Source: Pseudomonas sp. B21-040 (GTDB lineage Bacteria; Pseudomonadota; Gammaproteobacteria; Pseudomonadales; Pseudomonadaceae). Taken from it: a DNA stretch of 64,000 nucleotides. The stretch is from NCBI RefSeq assembly GCF_024748695.1, contig NZ_CP087176.1:2907501-2971500 (forward strand), read 5' to 3'. This document shows positions 58,279 through 64,000 of the stretch, piece by piece. The notes under the pieces were generated by a model. That model did no database searches. It saw nothing but the letters and a program-made list of their open reading frames with translations, and was not told where the DNA came from. The position numbers and the translations under genes are program-made. Each line of letters starts with the position of its first letter. Within the stretch, counting starts at the first letter, position 1.

Positions 58279-60840
58279 ATGAATTCCAATGTTGCCGCGT
58301 TGAACAAATTGCAAACGCTGATCGTGATTGGCAATGGCATGGTCGGACACCATTGTGTTGAACAGTTGATCGAGCGGGGCGCGCTTGAGCATTACCGGCT
58401 ACAGGTGTTCAGCGAGGAGCCGATGCGCGCCTACGACCGCGTGCACCTTTCCGAGTACTTCTCCGGCCGCGATGCCGAGTCGCTGGCCCTCGGTGACGCC
58501 TCGCTGTACCAGACGCCGGGCGTGACGCTACATCTGGGTGTGCCGGTGCTGGAAATCGACCGCGACCGCCGCCAGGTGATCACCGCGCAAGGGTGTGTTG
58601 CTTACGACAAATTGATCCTGGCCACCGGGTCTTATCCATTCGTGCCGCCCATCGAGGGCGCTGAAGGCGATTCGCGCCTGGTGTATCGAACCCTGGAAGA
58701 CCTCGACGCGATCCGTGCTGCCGCTGTCAATGCGCGACGTGGTGTCGTGGTGGGTGGTGGTCTGTTGGGGCTCGAAGCCGCCAATGCCCTGAAGAGCCTG
58801 GGTCTGGAAGCGCATGTTGTTGAGTTCGCCCCGCGCTTGATGCCGGTGCAGTTGGACGAAATGGGTGGGCTTGCACTGAAGTCGCAGATCGAGCGGCTTG
58901 GCGTCGGTGTGCACCTGTCGCGCGGCACTCAATCGATCAGCGCGGGCGAGGATTACCGCTATCGCATGAATTTCGCCAACGACGAATTTCTTGAGGCCGA
59001 CCTGATCGTGTTCTCGGCGGGTATCCGCGCACAAGATGCGCTCGCCCGTCAGTGCATGCTCGACATCGGTCCGCGTGGTGGCGTGGTCATTGATGACGAA
59101 TGCCTGAGCAGCGACCCGAATATTTACGCGATCGGCGAGTGCGCGTCCTGGAATGGCAGCCTTTTCGGACTGGTCGCCCCGGGCTACCAAATGGCGCGCA
59201 GCGTCGCGGCGCGTTTGTGTGACCAAGTAGCTGAGCCGTTCATGGGCGCCGACATGTCGACCAAGCTCAAGTTGCTGGGTGTTGATGTCGGCTCCATCGG
59301 CGACGCTCACGGCAACACACCCGGCGCGCGCAGCTATCAGTTCATCGACGAAACCACGGCCAGCTACCGTCGATTGGTCGTGGATGCTTCGGGCAAGCAC
59401 GTACTCGGTGCCGTATTGGTCGGTGATAACAGCTATTACGACACGCTGCTGCAATACATGCAGAACGCTATTGCCTTGCCGGCGGAACCCGCCAGCCTGA
59501 TTCTGCCGTCGTCCGAAGGGGCGCCGACCCTGGGGCCGGGCGCGTTGCCTGAATCGGCCACAGTCTGTTCCTGCCATAACGTCACCAAGGGTTCCATTTG
59601 TTCGGCCATCGACGGTGGCTGCACTGACCTCGGTTTGCTCAAGTCGCAAACCAAAGCGTGCACCGGTTGCGGTGGGTGCGCCGGTTTGCTCAAGCAAGTT
59701 TTCGAGCATGAGCTGATTGCCCGAGGCGTCAGTGTCGATAAAAGCCTGTGCGAACACTTCGCCTATACGCGTCAGGAGCTGTATGCGCTGGTGCGCGTAG
59801 AAGGGGTGATCACTTTCGAAGAGCTGCTGGCCAAGCATGGTCGTGGCCACACGGGTTGCGATGTCTGCAAGCCGGCCGTGGGCTCGATCCTCGCGTCGTG
59901 CTGGAACCAGCCGATCATGGACGCCTCGCTGGTGCCGTTGCAGGACACCAACGACACCTTCATGGCCAACATGCAGAAAAACGGCACCTATTCAGTCGTG
60001 CCGCGCATTCCCGGTGGCGAAATCACGGCGGACAAATTGATCGCGATTGGGGTGGTGGCGAAAAAATATGACCTCTACACCAAAATCACCGGCGGCCAGC
60101 GGATCGACCTGTTCGGTGCTCAATTGCATCAGTTGCCGGATATCTGGGGCGAGCTGATCGAGGCCGGATTCGAGACCGGGCATGCCTATGGCAAATCGAC
60201 CCGGACGGTGAAGTCCTGTGTCGGCAGTACCTGGTGCCGCTATGGCGTGCAAGACAGCGTAAAAATGGCCCTGATGATCGAAGACCGCTACAAGGGCCTG
60301 CGCTCGCCGCACAAGCTCAAATTCGCGGTATCCGGTTGCACCCGCGAGTGCGCCGAGGCCCAGAGCAAAGACGTGGGCGTGATCGCCACTGAAAAAGGCT
60401 GGAACCTCTATATCGCCGGCAACGGCGGTATGCGCCCACGGCATGCCGAGCTGTTCGCCACCGACCTCGACGATGCGACCCTGATCCGCTACATCGACCG
60501 CTTCCTGATGTTCTACATCCGCACCGCCGACAAACTGCAGCGAACCTCGGTGTGGCGCGAAAGCCTGGAGGGCGGCCTCGATTACCTCAAGGACGTGATC
60601 ATCAACGACAGCCTCGGGCTTGGCGCCGAGCTCGAATCGCAGATGCAACTGGTGGTCGATCGCTACGAATGCGAGTGGGCCAATGCGCTCAAGGACCCGG
60701 AAAAAATCAAACGATTCCGTACCTTCGTCAACGATAAACGCCCCGACCCGGATATTCATTTTGTCCAGGAGCGTGGTCAGCGGCGCCCGATCATGGCCGC
60801 CGAACTCAACCTTATCCCGGTTACCGAGGAGATTGCATGA
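58279..60840 (+). CDS. nirB: Assimilatory nitrite reductase (NADH) large subunit
   Basis: An 853-residue cytoplasmic enzyme reducing nitrite to ammonium. FAD/NAD domains come first ('TLIVIGNGMVGHHCVEQL', 'GVVVGGGLLGLEAANAL'). A BFD-like 2Fe-2S domain has 'CSCHNVTKG' and 'CTGCGGC'. The siroheme/4Fe-4S part has C-x5-C (CVGSTWC) and C-x3-C (GCTREC). The start MNSNVAALNK at 58279 follows the leader terminator; the frame extends upstream through the leader RNA and is rejected there. nirD overlaps its stop. Confidence 0.96.
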   Translation: MNSNVAALNKLQTLIVIGNGMVGHHCVEQLIERGALEHYRLQVFSEEPMRAYDRVHLSEYFSGRDAESLALGDASLYQTPGVTLHLGVPVLEIDRDRRQVITAQGCVAYDKLILATGSYPFVPPIEGAEGDSRLVYRTLEDLDAIRAAAVNARRGVVVGGGLLGLEAANALKSLGLEAHVVEFAPRLMPVQLDEMGGLALKSQIERLGVGVHLSRGTQSISAGEDYRYRMNFANDEFLEADLIVFSAGIRAQDALARQCMLDIGPRGGVVIDDECLSSDPNIYAIGECASWNGSLFGLVAPGYQMARSVAARLCDQVAEPFMGADMSTKLKLLGVDVGSIGDAHGNTPGARSYQFIDETTASYRRLVVDASGKHVLGAVLVGDNSYYDTLLQYMQNAIALPAEPASLILPSSEGAPTLGPGALPESATVCSCHNVTKGSICSAIDGGCTDLGLLKSQTKACTGCGGCAGLLKQVFEHELIARGVSVDKSLCEHFAYTRQELYALVRVEGVITFEELLAKHGRGHTGCDVCKPAVGSILASCWNQPIMDASLVPLQDTNDTFMANMQKNGTYSVVPRIPGGEITADKLIAIGVVAKKYDLYTKITGGQRIDLFGAQLHQLPDIWGELIEAGFETGHAYGKSTRTVKSCVGSTWCRYGVQDSVKMALMIEDRYKGLRSPHKLKFAVSGCTRECAEAQSKDVGVIATEKGWNLYIAGNGGMRPRHAELFATDLDDATLIRYIDRFLMFYIRTADKLQRTSVWRESLEGGLDYLKDVIINDSLGLGAELESQMQLVVDRYECEWANALKDPEKIKRFRTFVNDKRPDPDIHFVQERGQRRPIMAAELNLIPVTEEIA

Positions 60841-61217
60841 TGAGCGCACCCACTACCCAACGCATCGATTCCCTGGCCAGCGCCGATGTCTGGCAAACGG
60901 TGTGCGAGCACCAGGACCTGGTGAGCAATTCTGGCGTCGTCGTATGGCTCGACGGCGCGCAAGTGGCGCTGTTCTACCTGCCGACGGCACACGGCAAGAC
61001 CCTGTACGCCATCGACAACCATGATCCGCAGTCCGGGGCGAACGTCATCGGCCGTGGATTGATCGGCAGCATCAAGGGCGATCTGGTCGTTGCTTCACCG
61101 ATCTACAAGCAGCATTTCCGTCTGGAGGACGGCAGTTGCCTGGAGTACCCGCAACAGCGTCTGCGTGTCTGGCCAGTGCGGTTGAACGGCGACGTGGTCG
61201 AAGTCGGCGTGGCCTGA
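60837..61217 (+). CDS. nirD: Nitrite reductase (NADH) small subunit
   Basis: A 126-residue Rieske-fold protein that lacks the Rieske cysteines (compare 'YAIDNHDPQSGANVIGRG' and 'VASPIYKQHFRLEDG'), as normal for NirD. It is needed for NirB activity. Its first ATG overlaps the nirB stop (ATGA); a second ATG follows directly. Confidence 0.95.
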   Translation: MMSAPTTQRIDSLASADVWQTVCEHQDLVSNSGVVVWLDGAQVALFYLPTAHGKTLYAIDNHDPQSGANVIGRGLIGSIKGDLVVASPIYKQHFRLEDGSCLEYPQQRLRVWPVRLNGDVVEVGVA

Positions 61218-61256
61218 GGGATATCAACCTGTTTGCCAACAGTATCGGAGGCATTG

Positions 61257-61697
61257 ATGAAAACAGCCGCACAGCTACTGAAACTGAAAGTCGTACAAAA
61301 CCAGCACGTGCATAGCATTGCACCTGATCAGATGGTGCTGGACGCGATGAAGCTGATGTCCGAGAAAAACGTCGGCGCGCTGCCCGTCATCGAAAACGGG
61401 CAGGTGGTTGGCGTGATCAGCGAGCGCGACTATGCCCGCAAGGTGGTTTTGCAGGGCCGTTCCTCAGTCGGTACACCTGTGCGCGACATCATGAGCGCCC
61501 CGGTCGTGACCGCCGACAGCCAACAGAGTGTGGAGCGTTGCATGACGGTCATGACCGACAGTCATCTGCGCCATCTGCCGGTAGTGGAGGGCGGCGAGTT
61601 GATCGGTTTGTTGTCGATCGGTGATCTGGTCAAAGAAGCCATTGTCGAGCAAGCGGAATTGATTCGGCAGTTGGAACACTACATTCGCGGGCACTAA
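61257..61697 (+). CDS. CBS-domain pair protein
   Basis: A 146-residue protein made almost entirely of two CBS domains ('MVLDAMKLMSEKNVGALPVI', 'GVISERDYARKVVLQGRSS', then 'VERCMTVMTDSHLRHLPVVE', 'GLLSIGDLVKEAI'). Such modules bind adenine nucleotides or NAD(H) and sense energy state. The start at 61257 follows GGAGG. It is 39 bases after nirD and may be co-transcribed with it; the function is unknown. Confidence 0.9.
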   Translation: MKTAAQLLKLKVVQNQHVHSIAPDQMVLDAMKLMSEKNVGALPVIENGQVVGVISERDYARKVVLQGRSSVGTPVRDIMSAPVVTADSQQSVERCMTVMTDSHLRHLPVVEGGELIGLLSIGDLVKEAIVEQAELIRQLEHYIRGH

Positions 61698-61781
61698 ACA
61701 GACCAGGCGAGGCAGAACAGCAGGGCGCAGCCTCGTCGAAACAGTCAGAGTGCCAGATAAAATTTTTTTGAAATCAAGGGG

Positions 61782-61810
61782 TTGCCAGTCCTTGGAAATC
61801 AGTACATAAT
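61782..61810 (+). promoter_or_regulatory. Sigma-70 promoter upstream of tRNA-Cys
   Basis: TTGCCA (61782-61787) and CATAAT (61805-61810) are 17 bases apart. The same CAAGGGGTTG context occurs before tRNA-Gly (57708) and again at 61855, nearer tRNA-Cys. The tRNA begins about 115 bases downstream, an unusually long leader. Confidence 0.65.
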
Positions 61811-61929
61811 TCACGCCATCGAAAGCACTGACCGCTGAAAAAGCTCAATGTTTTCAAGGGGTTAGATCTAGTATCTAATTCCAAGTTTGTACGCGTTTGG
61901 TGTTGTGCTACATGACATCAGATGTTTGA

Positions 61930-62003
61930 GGCCGAGTAGCAAAATGGTTATGCAGTGGATTGCAAATCCACCTACGCCGGTTCGATTCCGACCTCGGCCT
62001 CCA
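61930..62003 (+). tRNA. tRNA-Cys (GCA)
   Basis: 74 bases with acceptor GGCCGAG/CTCGGCC, GCA anticodon at 61962-61964 in a TTGCAAA loop, T-loop TTCGATT and encoded CCA. Confidence 0.98.
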
Positions 62004-62008
62004 CTCTT

Positions 62009-62044
62009 AAAAACCCCGTAGATCAATGATCTACGGGGTTTTTT
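62009..62044 (+). terminator. Intrinsic terminator after tRNA-Cys
   Basis: AAAACCCCGTAGATCA pairs with TGATCTACGGGGTTTT and is followed by more T, a long stem with a T-run. Confidence 0.92.
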
Positions 62045-62407
62045 ATTGCCTTCGGGAAAGTGAAGTGTTCCGCAATTTTCAGAAGGTGTTCCGCAACTGC
62101 GAACGATGGGGCGCCTGTGATCAGAGCCACTTGTGTCTAATCGCGGGCGTCAAGCCTTGGGCCGTTACAGACAATACCTGACGCTCAGGGTAGGTGGCTG
62201 TAGCTACGGCTCAACTCTCACCGTCGGCAATGTGCCACCAAACGTCTGCCAGTAAACTCGACTTCGACAGAAACGTCATCGGGGCAGACAGTAGACATCG
62301 TGATGGCAAATGAGTAGCGTCAGTTAATTCTCGAAGACAAGGGAATGCTGCCTGTTGCGATCAGCCACTTATCACCAGGCATACACCAATTTTTACAGGG
62401 ATATTTT
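62045..62407. other. Gap between tRNA-Cys and the SEFIR gene
   Basis: It contains a tandem GTGTTCCGCAA motif (near 62067 and 62087) and otherwise no recognisable gene. It may be the left junction of an integrated element. No duplicate of the tRNA 3' end is seen in the window. Confidence 0.4.
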
Positions 62408-63853
62408 ATGTCAGAACCAAAACTGTTTATTTCATATAGTTGGTCGACTCCAGAGCACCAAAAGTGGGTGCTTCGCTTGGGAACAGAGCTTCGTGAAAAC
62501 GGTGTTGACGTATTATTAGATAAATGGGATTTAAAAGAAGGTCATGACGCCAACGCCTTTATGGAAAAAATGGTTTCGGATGAAAGCATAAAGAAAGTAA
62601 TAATAGTGCTTGATGAGCAATATAGTGACAAGGCTAACAAAAGATCTGGAGGCGTGGGGACGGAAACACAAATAATATCCGCGGAAGTGTATGAGAGCGT
62701 AGATCAGAATAAGTTTGTTGCAGTTATTGCAAGTAGAGATCAGGAGGGAAAAGCAAAGCTACCGGTTTTCTATAAGTCACGAATATATATAGATCTTTCT
62801 GATGACGGTCTTTATGGAAGTAATTTCGAGCAATTACTGCGCTGGATATATGACAAGCCACTCAACATAAAGCCAGAGCTTGGAAAGAAGCCCGTGTTTT
62901 TAAATGAAGAAGCTTCCGTCTCGCTGGGGACATCTGTGATATTTAGGCGCTTAATTGATGCCTTAAAAAGCTCCAGGCCTCATGCCAATGGAGCGTTGGT
63001 TGAGTATTTCAGCTTGTTTTCAAGAAACTTGAGCCGATTTAGGTTAGAACCAAGCCGGGGGGGAACTGAGTTTGACCAAAAAGTTCTCGACAGTATCAAT
63101 CAACTTTTGCCTGCGCGAAACGAGCTTATAGAAGTTTTCTCAACCATTGCGCAGTATGACCTTTCTACCGGTGCAGGGCCTATCATACACAAATTTTTCG
63201 AGTCACTAATACCGTATTTGGATAAGCCGGAAAACGTAACAAGTTATCATAAATGGGATTGGGATAATTTAAAGTTCGTTATTCAAGAGTCTTTCATGAT
63301 ATGCATAGGAGTATTACTCAAGCATGAAAGATATGACTTGGCGGAGTGCTTGGTAAGACAGCGCTACTTTGCTGAGAGTGATAACTACGGGCAAAGCAAA
63401 ATGCACTCTTATGGTATCTTTAGAAATCACCTAGAGTCATTGAGCTACCGAAATAATCGGCTCAAGCTACGGCGCTTATCCGTCCATGCTGACTTACTAA
63501 AAGAAAGATGTACCGATTCAGGATTGTCATTCAATAATTTGATGCAGGCGGATTTTCTGTTATACCTTGCAGAGTCCCTACAAGGTCTCGCGGAAAATCG
63601 CCGACAAGAGTGGTGGCCAGAATCATTGGTATTTAAGTCGTTTCATGGAGGCACTTTTGAAATGTTTCTCCGCGCGGAGTCATTGAGTTATTTTAATCGG
63701 ATGGCCAACTTGCTGGGCATAAGTTCGAAGTCGGATTTCACCGCTTTAGTTGAAGGCTTAAAAAGCCAAGCAGTTTATGTGCCAAAATGGGGCTTCGATA
63801 ATATTAACCCATTAGAACTGATGAATTACGACAGATTGTGTATTCGCCCATAA
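62408..63853 (+). CDS. SEFIR (TIR-like) domain protein, probable defence gene
   Basis: A 481-residue protein. Residues 1-150 resemble a SEFIR domain: 'PKLFISYSWSTPEHQKWVLR', 'GVDVLLDKWDLKEGHDANAF', 'KKVIIVLDEQYSDKANKRSG' and 'VGTETQIISAEVYES'. The remaining 330 residues are mostly helical and I do not recognise them. SEFIR/TIR proteins in bacteria are often abortive-infection effectors that cleave NAD+, but the catalytic Glu cannot be assigned here with certainty. Codon use is strongly AT-shifted against all genes to its left. The start at 62408 follows AGGGA. It lies next to tRNA-Cys, a common island site. Confidence 0.78.
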   Translation: MSEPKLFISYSWSTPEHQKWVLRLGTELRENGVDVLLDKWDLKEGHDANAFMEKMVSDESIKKVIIVLDEQYSDKANKRSGGVGTETQIISAEVYESVDQNKFVAVIASRDQEGKAKLPVFYKSRIYIDLSDDGLYGSNFEQLLRWIYDKPLNIKPELGKKPVFLNEEASVSLGTSVIFRRLIDALKSSRPHANGALVEYFSLFSRNLSRFRLEPSRGGTEFDQKVLDSINQLLPARNELIEVFSTIAQYDLSTGAGPIIHKFFESLIPYLDKPENVTSYHKWDWDNLKFVIQESFMICIGVLLKHERYDLAECLVRQRYFAESDNYGQSKMHSYGIFRNHLESLSYRNNRLKLRRLSVHADLLKERCTDSGLSFNNLMQADFLLYLAESLQGLAENRRQEWWPESLVFKSFHGGTFEMFLRAESLSYFNRMANLLGISSKSDFTALVEGLKSQAVYVPKWGFDNINPLELMNYDRLCIRP

Positions 63854-63931
63854 AGGATTAACGAAAATTATATCGCATTGGAAGAATCCCAATAAATCTC
63901 ACATAGTAGCCGCAGTCCGCCGGGGGGCATA

Positions 63932-64000
63932 ATGGCAAGCAAAGGAAAACTCTTGCTGGATGAGCGGGTCGCACAGGTGCGATCCAGACTGCGAGTGGGA
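63932..64000 (+). CDS. Start of an unidentified gene, truncated by window end
   Basis: An ATG 10 bases after GGGGGG opens a frame (MASKGKLLLDERVAQVRSRL...) that continues past the edge. Only 23 codons are visible. It is downstream of the SEFIR gene by 78 bases and may belong to the same island. Confidence 0.4.
   Translation, partial: MASKGKLLLDERVAQVRSRLRVG

Overview
The window is a chromosomal segment from a Pseudomonas, most likely of the P. fluorescens group. The evidence is the GC-rich coding, the gacA-uvrC-pgsA-tRNA-Gly order with a TTG-started gacA, the Pseudomonas-type families (DUF2790, Cti, CbtAB) and many 'GTAGGAGC/GCGGGCAAGCCCGC' REP doublets. No species can be named from sequence alone.

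Layout. 1-10.8 kb holds sulfite reductase cysI with a DUF934 partner, a tiny membrane protein, a periplasmic binding protein, B12-dependent methionine synthase metH, the cis/trans fatty-acid isomerase cti and nfuA. 10.9-20.7 kb is a divergent cobalamin block. Two back-to-back cobalamin riboswitches control cbtB-cbtA-cobE-cobM (minus strand) and cobW-cobN-chlI/chlD (plus strand). The last gene carries a textbook -1 programmed frameshift signal: slippery A AAA AAG, a 5-nt spacer and an 11-bp stem. It joins the AAA+ ATPase to an out-of-frame VWA domain, so one gene can make both small cobaltochelatase subunits. 20.7-28 kb is accessory: an AT-rich, frameshifted ComEC-like metallo-hydrolase, an OYE/MerR divergent pair with a perfect palindromic operator, an MFS/LysR divergent pair, a thioredoxin-like protein and a Phd/RelE toxin-antitoxin pair.

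28.2-35 kb is a polar amino-acid ABC transporter with RidA, an IclR regulator, a D-amino-acid deaminase/aldolase-like PLP enzyme and a sugar kinase. 35-44 kb holds a parvulin, a hybrid histidine kinase and the 3-hydroxybutyrate/acetoacetate operon (GntP-type permease, bdhA, acetoacetyl-CoA synthetase). That operon has a sigma-54 promoter, paired inverted repeats that look like enhancer sites, and an HbcR-like sigma-54 activator upstream. 44-51 kb holds yejABEF, a second parvulin and a lipase. 51.5-53.2 kb is a DAHP synthase gene with an attenuation-type leader: an aromatic-rich 42-aa leader peptide, an intrinsic terminator, then a second Tyr-rich short ORF.

53.3-62 kb holds a carbon-nitrogen hydrolase, a GNAT enzyme, gacA, uvrC, pgsA, tRNA-Gly, then nirBD behind a two-hexaloop ANTAR-type antitermination leader, a CBS-domain protein and tRNA-Cys. 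Directly after tRNA-Cys the composition becomes AT-rich and a SEFIR/TIR-like protein appears, which looks like the start of a genomic (defence) island that runs out of the window.

The main theme is RNA-level control: two riboswitches, one programmed frameshift, one ANTAR antitermination leader and one attenuation leader. Cobalamin supply (10.9-20.7 kb) lies close to a cobalamin consumer (metH).
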